Assembly: GCF_046250175.1 (NCBI RefSeq) | Contig: NZ_CP176468.1 | DNA from: Psychromonas sp030397575 | GTDB taxonomy: Bacteria; Pseudomonadota; Gammaproteobacteria; Enterobacterales; Psychromonadaceae | DNA: 64,000 bases | Direction: 5' to 3' (one strand) | Part shown: in pieces, positions 52,827 to 62,430 of the stretch | Layout: every line of letters starts with the position of its first letter | How positions within the stretch are numbered: position 1 is the first letter of the stretch | Translations under genes and position numbers: made by a program | Notes under the pieces: generated by a model | The model's database searches: none | What the model was told of the DNA's origin: nothing | The model's input: only the letters and a program-made list of their open reading frames with translations

Positions 52827-53077
52827 GATTTGACACCATAGTCACTTATTAGATGACAAAAAGTCATATTTCCAGTGGAAATACGGCAAACATCTAACGA
52901 TTAATAATAGACTTAGACTACTTTAATTATTATTTTAATCAATAATTTAAAATAAAATATGAAATATAAGTCATGTAGAAAGGTGACAAAATGCAGTATT
53001 TACGACGGAAAGATTGCAAACACCCTAGCGTGGAGTATAGATACGAGTTACAACCTCAATTAATCATAACTCAATAC
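52827..53077. other. Flank between the IS110 element and the repeat block
   Basis: AT-rich sequence. A 42-codon frame (52991-53119) with AAGGTGA before its ATG runs into the repeat, but is probably fortuitous. Confidence 0.4.
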
Positions 53078-54550
53078 GGCTACAACTCCCCCACCGTAGA
53101 GCTTTCCCAAAACAATTAAGCACTTTCAGCAACAGTAAACAGGACGTTTGCTGTAAGTTCATTTAGCACATGGATGTGCGTATGAACTGGTGCGTTAAGA
53201 AAGTTCTTCATTGGTTGGGTCAGAAAGCGACTCGGTGGCCAGTTTCTTTGCCTCCTTTCTTTTCTGGTAAAAGAAAGGAGGTCGCCGACAAGGCGAAACC
53301 ACTGCCAATAAAAATCAACAAGCCCCGACGAGCGGAGACGAGCCAACTTCTCTACGTCTAATAAAAAAGCATTCTCCACTCAGAATGTTAACAATATAAA
53401 AAATAACGTTACATATTGCGGCTAGGTCAATCCCCCCGTTGAGTTTTCCTGAATCAATGACTGCCTTTAGCAAGCTAAGGTATAGAGCGATTTATGCGAC
53501 AGCATATTGGAATGAACGGGCTAAGCTCTGCGTGCCCTTTGCCGTTGCTAGCTCAGTTCGCCACATGGATGTGGCGTATGAGCGGTGCGTTAAGAAGGTA
53601 GCCATTTATTCAGATTAAAAAACGATCGGGGCCAGTCTCTTTGAGTTCTTTGTAGGTATAGGTCTCTACTGACAGAGAGAAAGTAAAGTCGCCAACAAGG
53701 TGAAAACACTACTAATAAAAACCAACAAGCTACAACGAGCGAAGACGAGCCAACCTCAAACAACATAACCAAAACAGCATCTTTCCTTCAGGCACAGAAA
53801 AACCAGCCATAACGAGCGTAGGCGAATCAAAACTCAACGCGGCTACAACTCCCCCACTGTTGAGCTTTCCCAAACAATTAAGCACTTTCAGCAACAGCAA
53901 ACAGGACGTTTGCTGTAAGTTCATTTAGCACATGGATGTGCGTATGAACTGGTGCGTTAAGAAAGTTCTTTATTGGTTGGGTCAGAAAGCGACTCGGTGG
54001 CCAGTTTCTTTGCCCCCTTTATTTTCTGGTAAAAGAAAGGAGGTCGCCGACAGGGCGAAAACACCGCTAATAAAATCAATAAGCCACAACGAGCGCAGAC
54101 GAGCCAACTTCTCTACGTCTAATAAAAAAGTATTCTCCATTCAGAATGTTAACAATATAAAAAATGACGTTACTCATCGAGGCTAGGTCAATGTTCCCCG
54201 TTGAGTTTTTCTGAATCAATGGCTGCCTTTAGCAAGCTAAGGCATGGAGCGATTTATGCGACAGCATAGTGGAATGAGCGGGCTAAGCTCTGCGTGCCCT
54301 TTGCCGTTGCTAGCTCAGTTCGCCACATGGACGTGGCGTATGAGCGGTGCGTTAAGAAGGTAGCCATTTATTCAGATTAAAAAACGATCGGGGTCAGTCT
54401 CTTTGAGTTCTTTATAGGTATAGGTTCTCTGCTGGCAGAGAGAAAGTAAAGTCGCCGACAGGGCGAAACCACAGTGGATAAAAATCAACCAGCCCCGACG
54501 AGCGAAGACGAGCCCAGCCTCATAAAATAACATCCACCACTTTCTTACAG
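53078..54550. repeat. Tandem direct repeat, two units of about 760 bp, each made of two related halves
   Basis: Unit 1 (53078-53840) and unit 2 (53841-54550) align at an offset of 761-763 bp and are more than 90 percent identical over most of their length. Within each unit two half-repeats share CACATGGATGTG.CGTATGA, GGTGCGTTAAGAA, and GTCGCCGACAAGGCGAAA followed by CGACGAGCG.AGACGAGCCAA. The order is A-B-A-B. Short frames in it are interrupted and lack ribosome sites, so it looks non-coding. Part of the motif recurs at 44212. It fills most of the 2.1-kb gene-free stretch 52827-54983. Confidence 0.85.
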
Positions 54551-54553
54551 GCA

Positions 54554-54578
54554 CAAAAAAAGCAAGCCGAAGCTTGCT
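54554..54578 (-). terminator. Second copy of the pnp terminator
   Basis: AGCAAGCCGAAGCTTGCT hairpin with adjacent A run on the plus strand, identical in core to the terminator at 54908-54932. Confidence 0.75.
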
Positions 54579-54627
54579 TATAAAGTTAGCGCTAAAATGC
54601 CTTTAAAAAAAGACACTTTAAGAAAAA

Positions 54628-54876
54628 TTACTCAGCTTCTGCAACTTCTTCTTTCTTCTCTGCTGCTTCTTTCATAGAAAGACGTACACGACCTTGGCGA
54701 TCTACTTCTAGTACTTTAACTTTAACTTCTTGGCCTTCTTTATTTCACAAGATAAATAATAAGCTAATGATGAGTAACCGAAACGCAGTTTCGCAGTGCG
54801 AAGAAGGAACTGAGACTTTCTGTACACGCTCTTCACCATTATTTGAGGCATAGGTGAGATGTAAACAAGACCGTCT
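54628..54876 (-). pseudogene. Decayed duplicate of the pnp 3' end
   Basis: The stretch 54628-54740 matches the last codons of pnp (from LEVDRQGRVRLSMKEAAEKK to the stop) with a 9-base deletion, and 54815-54876 matches the preceding S1-domain codons with frameshifting changes. About 73 unrelated bases with a TTCGCA/TGCGAA palindrome separate the two parts. The fragment cannot encode a functional domain. Confidence 0.85.
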
Positions 54877-54907
54877 TTTTCTTTATCAAAGAATTTTATT
54901 ACTGGCA

Positions 54908-54932
54908 CAAAAAAAGCAAGCCGAAGCTTGCT
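54908..54932 (-). terminator. pnp terminator
   Basis: On the minus strand AGCAAGC-TTCG-GCTTGCT plus seven T, 52 bases after the pnp stop. Confidence 0.9.
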
Positions 54933-54983
54933 CTATCAAGTTATGCAAAAGTTTACTTAACTAAAAGCAAACCTTAAGAAAAA

Positions 54984-57101
54984 TTACTCAGCTGCTGGCG
55001 CTTCTGCAACTTCTTCTTTCTTCTCTGCTGCTTCTTTCATAGAAAGACGTACGCGACCTTGGCGGTCTACTTCTAGTACTTTAACTTTAACTTCTTGACC
55101 TTCTTTCAGATAATCAGATACTTTTTGAACACGCTCTTCACAGATTTGTGAGATGTGAACAAGACCGTCTTTACCAGGAAGAATGTTAACGAATGCGCCG
55201 AAATCAGCTAAACGAACAACTTTACCAGTGTAGATAGTACCTACTTCAACTTCAGCTGTAAGTGCTTTAATGCGGTTGATTGCATCGTCAGCTTGCTCAC
55301 CAGATGTTGCAGCGATTTTAACAGTACCATCATCTTCGATTTCGATAGTTGTACCTGTTTCTTCACATAGAGCACGGATAACTGCGCCGCCTTTACCGAT
55401 AACATCACGGATTTTATCCGTGTTGATTTTCAGTGTGTGGATACGTGGTGCAAATTGTGAAATATCTTGACGACCTTCAGAAATCGCTTCATCCATTACA
55501 GATAGAATGTGTAAACGTGCAGCTTTTGCTTGGTTTAACGCAATTTGCATGATTTCACGAGTGATACCTTCAATTTTGATATCCATTTGTAACGCTGTGA
55601 TACCGTTAGTTGTACCCGCTACTTTAAAGTCCATATCACCAAGATGATCTTCATCACCTAAGATATCAGAAAGAACAACGAACTCTTCGCCTTCTTTAAC
55701 TAGACCCATTGCGATACCCGCAACAGAAGCTTTAAGTGGAACACCAGCATCCATAAGTGCTAGAGATGAACCACATACAGAAGCCATTGAAGATGAACCG
55801 TTAGATTCAGTGATTTCAGATACAACACGTACTGTGTATGGGAATTCTTCAACAGTAGGCATTACTGCTAATACACCACGTTTCGCTAGACGACCGTGAC
55901 CGATTTCACGACGCTTAGGAGAACCAACAAAACCAGTTTCACCTACACAGTATGGAGGGAAGTTGTAATGTAATAAGAAGTGATCTTTCTTCTCACCCAT
56001 TAGGCTGTCGATGATTTGTGCATCACGTTGTGTACCTAATGTAGCAGTAACAAGTGCTTGCGTTTCACCACGTGTAAACAGTGAAGAACCATGAGTACGT
56101 GGTAATACACCAGTACGAACGTCAAGTGCACGAACACTTTCAGGATCACGACCATCGATACGCGGCTCACCTTTGATGATGCGAGTACGTACAACCGTTT
56201 TCTCTAAATCGTGTAGGTATTCACCTACTTGCTTAGCTGCTAGTGCTTCGTCAGCGGCTAATAATTTTTCTTTAACTTCAGCAGTGATAGCTTTGATTGC
56301 GTCGTAACGCTCGCCTTTATCACTGATTTGGTAAGCTTCTTCAAAACGTGCTTGCGCTTCAGTTGCAACAGCAGCATCTAATGCTTCGTTACGTGTTGGA
56401 GCAGTCCAATCCCATTTAGGACGAGCTACTTCAGCTGCGAATTCTTTGATTGCTTCAACAACAACTTGTTGCTCATCGTGACCGTATACTACCGCGCCTA
56501 ACATTACGTCTTCGCTTAAGATACCCGCTTCAGATTCAACCATTAATACTGCGTTGTCTGTACCAGATACAACTAGGTCTAGATCACTTGTTTCTAATTC
56601 TGTTTTAGTTGGGTTAAGTAGGTATTGACCTTCTTTATAACCAACACGAGCACAACCGATAGGACCGTTAAAAGGCATACCAGAGATAGATAGTGCCGCA
56701 GAAGTTGCAATCATAGCAACGATATCTGGGTTAACTTCTGGGTTGATTGAAACAACAGTTGCAATCACTTGTACTTCGTTTTTGAAACCTTCAGGGAAAA
56801 GAGGACGAACTGGACGGTCAATAAGACGTGCAATTAACGTTTCTTCTTCAGATGGACGACCTTCACGTTTGAAGAAACCACCTGGGATTTTACCTGCAGC
56901 GTATGTTTTTTCTTGGTAGTTAACAGTAAGAGGGAAGAAATCACGCTCTTGATCATCTGCATTTTTACCAACAACTGAAACGAATACACATGTATCGTCC
57001 ATGCTACACATTACAGCTGCAGTTGCTTGACGTGCAATTACGCCAGTTTCTAGTGTTACCGTATGTTCGCCATACTGGAAACTTTTTACAATAGGAGTCA
57101 T
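54984..57101 (-). CDS. pnp: Polynucleotide phosphorylase
   Basis: The protein has 705 residues, full length. Two RNase PH domains (about 10-140 and 320-455) flank a helical linker; catalytic-core motifs include FFPLTVNYQEKTYAAGKIPGGF and LGDEDHLGDMDFKVAGT. The KH domain (DKIRDVIGKGGAVIRALCEETG, near 560) and S1 domain (GKVVRLADFGAFVNILPGKDGLVHIS, near 625) complete it. It degrades and tails RNA and joins RNase E in the degradosome. The 5' flank has no rpsO gene, which usually precedes pnp, so it uses its own promoter. The 3' end and terminator are partly duplicated downstream. Confidence 0.97.
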   Translation of the reverse strand: MTPIVKSFQYGEHTVTLETGVIARQATAAVMCSMDDTCVFVSVVGKNADDQERDFFPLTVNYQEKTYAAGKIPGGFFKREGRPSEEETLIARLIDRPVRPLFPEGFKNEVQVIATVVSINPEVNPDIVAMIATSAALSISGMPFNGPIGCARVGYKEGQYLLNPTKTELETSDLDLVVSGTDNAVLMVESEAGILSEDVMLGAVVYGHDEQQVVVEAIKEFAAEVARPKWDWTAPTRNEALDAAVATEAQARFEEAYQISDKGERYDAIKAITAEVKEKLLAADEALAAKQVGEYLHDLEKTVVRTRIIKGEPRIDGRDPESVRALDVRTGVLPRTHGSSLFTRGETQALVTATLGTQRDAQIIDSLMGEKKDHFLLHYNFPPYCVGETGFVGSPKRREIGHGRLAKRGVLAVMPTVEEFPYTVRVVSEITESNGSSSMASVCGSSLALMDAGVPLKASVAGIAMGLVKEGEEFVVLSDILGDEDHLGDMDFKVAGTTNGITALQMDIKIEGITREIMQIALNQAKAARLHILSVMDEAISEGRQDISQFAPRIHTLKINTDKIRDVIGKGGAVIRALCEETGTTIEIEDDGTVKIAATSGEQADDAINRIKALTAEVEVGTIYTGKVVRLADFGAFVNILPGKDGLVHISQICEERVQKVSDYLKEGQEVKVKVLEVDRQGRVRLSMKEAAEKKEEVAEAPAAE

Positions 57102-57362
57102 TTTTTTTCCTTTAATAGTATTATTTTCATTTTGCTTTTTATCGCGCCGACAGTATACGTGATGCAGATAAGTTTTAACATTTTTTAGATAAAAATTTTA
57201 AGAGAAAACAATCAGTCTCATCAAAAATTAACCGCTAAACAATGAATCTTCTAAAAAGTGTACAAAATAAGCCGATCAAATCTACAATCGTTTTCTGGAC
57301 TGGCTCCGTTGCTACTGTACAGGTAATATATGACGTATTTACATCTGTTATGCGAGTTGACA

Positions 57363-58028
57363 ATGCTAAGCAATTTACCTGTTCTCTATTCACTACAACA
57401 TTGCCCGTATGCAATGCGTGCTCGTATTGCTATTTTTAAGTCGCAACAGCCGGTATTAATTCGCGCGATCAAGCTTAATAATAAGCCACCAGAGATGCTC
57501 ACATTATCCACAAAAGGCACGGTGCCGATGTTGGTGTTAAATGGCAACGAGGTTATTGAAGAAAGTCTCGATATTATGTTGAAGGTGTTAAAAGATAATG
57601 ATCCGAGTTACTTATTGTCTTCTCAAGGTGAAGAGCCACTTTCCGACATAATTGCTATTATTGATGAGTTTGAACAACACTTTTTTGTTGCCGTTGAAGC
57701 CTATAAATGTGCCAAACGTTACCAAGAAAACAATATTGTTGAGTGTCGTCAGTCCTGTGAGGTTTATCTACAAAAATTAGAGGATCGATTATCTAAACAT
57801 GCTTTTTTAACCTCAGAGCGTGAGGGGTTATTAGATATTGCTCTCATGCCTTTTGTACGCCAATTTTCAAAAGTTGAACGTCAATGGTATCAACAGTCCC
57901 CCTACCCTAAACTGCGAGCTTGGTTAAGCGGTTACCTACAAAGTACAATGTTTACTAAAGTGATGGCAAAACATGAGTTATGGGTTGATGGACATCAAGA
58001 TATTGTTTTTGGTGATATAAAGAAGTAA
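57363..58028 (+). CDS. Glutathione S-transferase/glutaredoxin 2-like protein
   Basis: From the ATG at 57363, after GAG, the protein has 221 residues. The thioredoxin-like N-terminal domain starts LPVLYSLQHCPYAMRARIAI with C-P-Y-A at the active site, followed by KGTVPMLVLNGNEVIEESLDIM (cis-Pro and Glu-Ser for glutathione). The remaining 130 residues form an all-helical domain. The single-Cys C-P-Y form resembles GST-like proteins more than the C-P-Y-C of GrxB. A frame extension of 11 codons upstream is unsupported. Confidence 0.88.
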   Translation: MLSNLPVLYSLQHCPYAMRARIAIFKSQQPVLIRAIKLNNKPPEMLTLSTKGTVPMLVLNGNEVIEESLDIMLKVLKDNDPSYLLSSQGEEPLSDIIAIIDEFEQHFFVAVEAYKCAKRYQENNIVECRQSCEVYLQKLEDRLSKHAFLTSEREGLLDIALMPFVRQFSKVERQWYQQSPYPKLRAWLSGYLQSTMFTKVMAKHELWVDGHQDIVFGDIKK

Positions 58029-58103
58029 AGCTCAATACCTAAGTTCAGGCTGAGCTTCATTCAACCTATAACCAACACACCTTTGTATATTGGCTACTGT
58101 TCT

Positions 58104-58751
58104 TTATTCATAACAAGCATCAAAAAACTGCTTTTCTAATAATACGGCTTGTTGAAAGTACTCTTTGATGGTTTCTTGTTGGCTTGCATCGGCTTTATTG
58201 TAAGCGGTGTCGAGCTGAGAGCGTAAATGCTCAACGACTGATTCAAAATACTCGCCAGCATGTAAGGTAATCCACTCTCCAAAATAAAAAGGTAATGACT
58301 CTACAGCAGCAACGACAGGCTCAGCCCAGCTTAAGTAAACCCATTCAGCGACACACAATACCGCAACCATGTTGCCATATTCACCGCTATTTGCCGCTTT
58401 TAACATTAATGCTTGAAAGTCATTCGTTGGCTGTAATAGCAAAGGTGAAACTCGTTCAGATTGAGCGACTTCTAGCATGTCAAAGGAGCGTTGAAAATAG
58501 GTGTTTTCAGGGCCTGCAATAATCCCAAGAAAATGTGCTAATGGTAAACGATCAGGTAACGCTGGTGCATGATGTATTGCTGAAGCGGCTAAACGTACAA
58601 AGTTATCAATAAAGGTATAATCTTGAGCCAAATACACTCGCATTTTTTCTAATGGTAAGCTTCCATCAGCTAGTTCAATACAAAAAGGATGAGCTGTTGC
58701 AGCTGACCAGTTTTCAATACAGCTTTGTTTTAATTGTTCACTTGGACGCAT
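58104..58751 (-). CDS. tenA: TenA family protein (aminopyrimidine aminohydrolase type)
   Basis: The ATG at 58751, six bases after AGGA, gives 215 residues. The TenA/PQQC-like helical fold is indicated by HPFCIELADGSLPLEKMRVYLAQDYTFIDNF, the central AVLCVAEWVYLSWAEPV and FGEWITLHAGEYFESVVEHL. TenA salvages degraded thiamin pyrimidines. No other thi gene and no TPP riboswitch is visible nearby. It converges with the GST-like gene. Confidence 0.9.
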   Translation of the reverse strand: MRPSEQLKQSCIENWSAATAHPFCIELADGSLPLEKMRVYLAQDYTFIDNFVRLAASAIHHAPALPDRLPLAHFLGIIAGPENTYFQRSFDMLEVAQSERVSPLLLQPTNDFQALMLKAANSGEYGNMVAVLCVAEWVYLSWAEPVVAAVESLPFYFGEWITLHAGEYFESVVEHLRSQLDTAYNKADASQQETIKEYFQQAVLLEKQFFDACYE

Positions 58752-59014
58752 TATTTTTCCTGATTGGTTTATGGAGAGAAAGGTAAACAATACTATTGTT
58801 TTAAATATGCTGTCACCTTACTTTACAAATTCTCTTCTACTTTTAAAGTTACCTTTATTTTAATCCCCTTATTTTACTACCTATAAAGGCTAGAAATTCA
58901 GCTTTTATAATCTAACTCACCCTATACAACTTGAATTGTCATAAAGGTCATGTACTAATCAACTAAAACGTTATTTCTATTATTTGAAAGTAAGTCATTA
59001 TTGAGGAGAAAAGC

Positions 59015-59395
59015 ATGTCTAAGAATCCTATCGGCTGGTTTGAAATTTATGTAGATGATTTAGCGCGCGCTAAAACATTTTATGAAACCGTATTTGAAGT
59101 GACGTTAGAGAGTATTGGCGATCCAAATGATAGCAGCATACAAATGCTCGCATTCCCTTCTGATATGGAAAGATATGGTGCGACTGGCGCTCTGGTTAAA
59201 ATGGAGCATGTTATTGCAGGTGGAGGTGGTACGCTGGTTTATTTTGCATGTGATGATTGCGCCAACGAAGCTGCAAAAGTAAAAGCGGCAGGTGGTTCAA
59301 TTCAAAGACCTAAAATGGATATTGGTGAATATGGATTTATCTGCTTGGTGGTTGATTCTGAAGGAAATATGATTGGCTTACATTCTATGGCTTAA
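59015..59395 (+). CDS. VOC-superfamily protein (glyoxalase/bleomycin-resistance fold)
   Basis: The 126-residue protein has the two beta-alpha-beta-beta-beta modules of the VOC fold: IGWFEIYVDDLARAKTFYETVFEV at the N-terminus and YFACDDCANEAAKVKAAGGSIQRPKMDIGEYGFICLVVDSEGNMIGLHS at the end. The E-x-Y and terminal H-S positions resemble metal ligands of this fold. The substrate is unknown. It has a GAGGAG site and ends at a strong terminator. Confidence 0.9.
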   Translation: MSKNPIGWFEIYVDDLARAKTFYETVFEVTLESIGDPNDSSIQMLAFPSDMERYGATGALVKMEHVIAGGGGTLVYFACDDCANEAAKVKAAGGSIQRPKMDIGEYGFICLVVDSEGNMIGLHSMA

Positions 59396-59420
59396 TCTTT
59401 ATTTAAGAGTTCATACATAT

Positions 59421-59447
59421 AAAAAAGAGCCCTTAGGCTCTTTTTTT
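59421..59447. terminator. Bidirectional terminator between the VOC gene and the ABC operon
   Basis: AAAAAAGAGCC-CTTA-GGCTCTTTTTTT is a perfect stem with T runs on both strands. Confidence 0.9.
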
Positions 59448-59489
59448 ATTGTTAATGAAGGTAAAACTAAATCACAAAGTTACTGGCAA

Positions 59490-60293
59490 TTAAGCGCCTA
59501 GTAGCAACTTATCGTCATCTAACTCTTCACCGTCACTTTTTGCTTGAGCAAATAGGTTTAATAGGTCTTTTACTTCATAACCGGCTCGTTTTTCACCAGC
59601 TAAATCAAAGATAATCTTACCTTCATGTAGCATGATAGTCCGTGAGCCATGGTCTAGTGCTTGACGCATTGAGTGAGTAACCATCATCACTGTTAATTGC
59701 TTTTCAGCGATAATTTGTGAAGTGATATCCATGATCAGCGCAGCTGTTTTTGGGTCAAGGGCAGCGGTATGCTCATCTAATAATAGAATTGTACTTGGCT
59801 GTAACGCTGACATCAATAAGCTAACAGATTGGCGTTGCCCACCTGAAAGCAGCCCCATTTCACTTTCAAGACGATTCTCAAGCCCTAAGTTTAAGCGACT
59901 TAATTGTTCGCGGAACACGTTACGCATTTTACTATTTAAAGCAGAAGATAAACGCCCTTTTTGACCTCGGCCATAAGCTAGTGCCATATTTTCTTCAACA
60001 GTTAAGTCACCACAGGTACCTGCCAGTGGATCTTGGAATACTCGCGCGATATCAGCAGTACGACCTGTAGCAGGTAATTTAGTCACATCACGGTCACCAA
60101 ATAAAATTTGCCCTTTAGTGCTATTAATATCACCGGCAATAGTATTTAACAGTGTCGATTTACCTGCGCCGTTTGAACCAATGACAGTAACAAACTCACC
60201 CATTGGGATGGTTAAGTCGATACCACGTAATGCGAGCTTTTCCGTCGGTAAACCTCGGTTAAAGGTAACGTGTAAATCTTTACAACAAATCAT
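59490..60293 (-). CDS. ABC transporter ATP-binding protein (TrpZ-like)
   Basis: The 267-residue ATPase has Walker A GSNGAGKST near 39, signature LLSGGQRQSVSLLMSAL, Walker B TILLLDEHTAALDPKTA and switch His in MMVTHSM. The N-terminal CKDLHVTFNRGLPTEKLALRGIDLTIP is typical of the putative tryptophan/tyrosine or short-chain amide importers. It is the third gene of the operon, overlapping the permease stop by 4 bases (ATGA). Confidence 0.92.
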   Translation of the reverse strand: MICCKDLHVTFNRGLPTEKLALRGIDLTIPMGEFVTVIGSNGAGKSTLLNTIAGDINSTKGQILFGDRDVTKLPATGRTADIARVFQDPLAGTCGDLTVEENMALAYGRGQKGRLSSALNSKMRNVFREQLSRLNLGLENRLESEMGLLSGGQRQSVSLLMSALQPSTILLLDEHTAALDPKTAALIMDITSQIIAEKQLTVMMVTHSMRQALDHGSRTIMLHEGKIIFDLAGEKRAGYEVKDLLNLFAQAKSDGEELDDDKLLLGA

Positions 60294-61195
60294 GCTTCAT
60301 TCCTCGCAGCTTGTTTGGCCTTCCATTCATTTCGTAACTTAGGAAATATTAATGCTAGCGCAACTAATACTGCCGTAATTAAATTAAGATCTGAGGCGCT
60401 AAACCCTAAGAAGTCAGCATTAAGTGCTAAAGAAACTGCTAAACGGTATAACACAGAGCCCACAATACAACTTAATACGATGACATACATTGAACGACTT
60501 GCGAATAATGATTGACCAATGATCACCGCTGCTAAACCAACAACAATGGTACCAATACCCATGGTTGAGTCAGCAAACCCATTAGTTTGTGCAAACAATG
60601 CCCCGGCCAACCCAACAAGACCGTTAGATAAGGCTAAACCTGCGTATACTTTTTGCTTAACAACAATCCCGTTTGCTTGCGCCATACGTTTATTTGAGCC
60701 AACGGCACGCATTGCTAATCCATACTGTGTTCTTAAGAACCATGCAACGAGTAACCCACCAGCCACTGCACAAATGGCAACAAAAATCACACGCATATAC
60801 ATATCAGGTAACCCAAAGATCCCTTCAAATGGCGTTAAGATGGTTGGTTCCATAATCAACGCAACATTCGGTTTCCCCATTACACGTAAATTAATGGTAT
60901 AGAGTGCAGTCATGGTTAAGATACTCGCTAAGAGATGCAAGATATCAAAACGTAAATTTAACCATGCGGTTACTAAACCTGCACAAGCAGCAGCTAATGT
61001 TCCAATGACAGTTGCCAATAAAACATTAACCCCCATCACGATCAGTGTTGCAGTTACCGCTGCACCTAAAGTGAAACTACCATCAACGGTCAGGTCGGGA
61101 AAATCTAAAATACGAAAAGTAAGGTAGACCCCAATGGCAACTAAACCATAAATGAGGCCAATTTCTAAGGTACCTAAAAATGAAAAAAGTGACAT
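60290..61195 (-). CDS. ABC transporter permease (TrpY-like, BPD_transp_2)
   Basis: The 301-residue protein has about eight to nine membrane helices in the BPD_transp_2/LivH-like family, including GLIYGLVAIGVYLTFRILDFPDLTVDGSFTLGAAV at the N-terminus and ANGIVVKQKVYAGLALSNGLVGLAGALFAQTNG in the centre. It forms the membrane channel with the ATPase and binding protein of the operon. The Lys/Arg-rich C-terminus is cytoplasmic. It starts 12 bp after the binding-protein stop. Confidence 0.92.
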   Translation of the reverse strand: MSLFSFLGTLEIGLIYGLVAIGVYLTFRILDFPDLTVDGSFTLGAAVTATLIVMGVNVLLATVIGTLAAACAGLVTAWLNLRFDILHLLASILTMTALYTINLRVMGKPNVALIMEPTILTPFEGIFGLPDMYMRVIFVAICAVAGGLLVAWFLRTQYGLAMRAVGSNKRMAQANGIVVKQKVYAGLALSNGLVGLAGALFAQTNGFADSTMGIGTIVVGLAAVIIGQSLFASRSMYVIVLSCIVGSVLYRLAVSLALNADFLGFSASDLNLITAVLVALALIFPKLRNEWKAKQAARNEA

Positions 61196-61207
61196 AGTGT
61201 TCCGTTC

Positions 61208-62167
61208 TTATTTAATAACTTTAGTAGCACGTGTTAATACAGATTCTGGTACAGTTACGCCCATGCGTGCAGCCATTTTAGGGTTAACAAATAAGTCAGT
61301 CCCTTTTGCTAGTTTGACATCAATAGCACCAGGTTTTTCACCGTCTAAAATACTCACTACGATATCACCTGTTTGGCGACCTAAATCGAAGTAGTTGTAA
61401 CCGACAGCAGCAACAGCACCACGGGAAACGGTATCTGTATCACCAGCAAAAACAGGGATTTGTGCATCGATACCCACTTTAATCACAGACTCTACAGCAC
61501 TGATAATTGTATTATCAATTGGGCAGTAAATCGCATCAACTTTACCCACTAACTGTTTAGTCGCAATCATTACATCAGATGATTTAGGCGCAGCTGATTC
61601 AATCACTTTAATACCCATTTCAGCAGCGGCCGCTTTAAGTGCCGCAACACTTGAAACAGAATTAGCTTCACCTGGATTATAAGGGACACCTAATGTTTTC
61701 AGATTAGGAATAAACTCTTTGATTAATTCGATATGTTGTTTCACATTGACCATGTCAGATAACCCAGTCACATTACCACCTGGTTGCTCAAGTGTTGGTA
61801 CTAACTTGGCACCAATAGGATCGGTTACCGCTGAGAATACAACAGGAATATCGCGACTTACACTGACGGCTGCTTGTGCAGATGGCGTGGCAATTGCCAC
61901 GATGACATCAGGCTGCTCCCCCACTAATTTTCGAGCTATTTGTGCTGCAATCGCCGGTTGTCCTTGTGCGCTTTCATAGGTAAATTTTAGTTCATCACCT
62001 TTATATTTACTTTCGTCTAATACCGATTTAATACCGTCACGAACAGCATCTAAAGCAGGATGTTCAACAATCGCTGTAGTCGCAACATAAACAGGCTTTG
62101 CTTGTAAACTAGAAGAGATAAGTGCCGCAGCAAGAAGAGAGGTTTTAACAATTGAATTTAGCTTCAT
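61208..62167 (-). CDS. ABC substrate-binding protein (TrpX-like, ABC_sub_bind)
   Basis: The 319-residue protein has a signal peptide (MKLNSIVKTSLLAAALISSSLQA) and a periplasmic-binding fold of the PF04392 type: AIVEHPALDAVRDGIKSVL, VIVAIATPSAQAAVSVSRDIPVVFSAVTDPIGAKLV and IPVFAGDTDTVSRGAVAAVGYNYFDLGRQTG. Vibrio homologues have been named TrpX for likely tryptophan import, but the ligand here is not proven. It is the first gene of the three-gene operon. I see no TrpR-like operator or T-box in the 260-bp leader. Confidence 0.9.
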   Translation of the reverse strand: MKLNSIVKTSLLAAALISSSLQAKPVYVATTAIVEHPALDAVRDGIKSVLDESKYKGDELKFTYESAQGQPAIAAQIARKLVGEQPDVIVAIATPSAQAAVSVSRDIPVVFSAVTDPIGAKLVPTLEQPGGNVTGLSDMVNVKQHIELIKEFIPNLKTLGVPYNPGEANSVSSVAALKAAAAEMGIKVIESAAPKSSDVMIATKQLVGKVDAIYCPIDNTIISAVESVIKVGIDAQIPVFAGDTDTVSRGAVAAVGYNYFDLGRQTGDIVVSILDGEKPGAIDVKLAKGTDLFVNPKMAARMGVTVPESVLTRATKVIK

Positions 62168-62430
62168 AATATAATCCTTTAGGTAAGCTATTTTAAAGAT
62201 ATAAGGTTTGACGTATGGCTAGAGCCTGTCACACAGTATGTATCGGGCTTTAATCGCTTAACGTTACCAGTTAACTTTCATATTACCAAGCGCCTATTAT
62301 TAAAATTATCAATAGATCCTTGTTGCATCAAAAAATGTTTCATTTCTTGTATAAAAATTAAGAGCAGCCTTGATAAATAGCCTCTTTTTCAATCAATCTA
62401 TGCTTAACCATTATCATTGATTAAACCATT

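Larger units (their letters stand above)
51670..52850 (+). mobile_element. IS110-family insertion sequence (ends approximate)
   Basis: It comprises the structured leader and the transposase gene. The long 5' and short 3' non-coding parts fit the IS110 group rather than IS1111. Ends are estimates, since the family has no inverted repeats and no target duplication. It lies between a cassette-like region and the tandem repeat block. Confidence 0.7.

Noticed and set aside
52991..53119. A 42-codon frame with AAGGTGA before its ATG, running from IS110 flank into the repeat
   Set aside because: Its second half is repeat sequence and the equivalent in repeat unit 2 has no start. It is probably fortuitous.
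53116..54186. Several frames of 60-87 codons in the tandem repeat block (for example 53116-53379 minus, 53170-53361 plus, 53932-54186 plus)
   Set aside because: They are read from both strands of the same non-coding repeat, have no ribosome sites and differ between the two repeat copies by frame changes.
54708..54908. A 66-codon minus-strand frame in the pnp duplicate
   Set aside because: It is a shifted remnant of S1-domain codons interrupted by a 73-bp insertion, so it is treated as a pseudogene.
55270..55470. Frames antisense to pnp, and similar antisense frames across ohr, serA, ubiH and the ABC operon
   Set aside because: They mirror conserved genes on the opposite strand and have no independent signals.
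58752..58900. A TPP riboswitch upstream of tenA
   Set aside because: The conserved CTGAGA and ACCTGAT blocks of the thi-box are absent.
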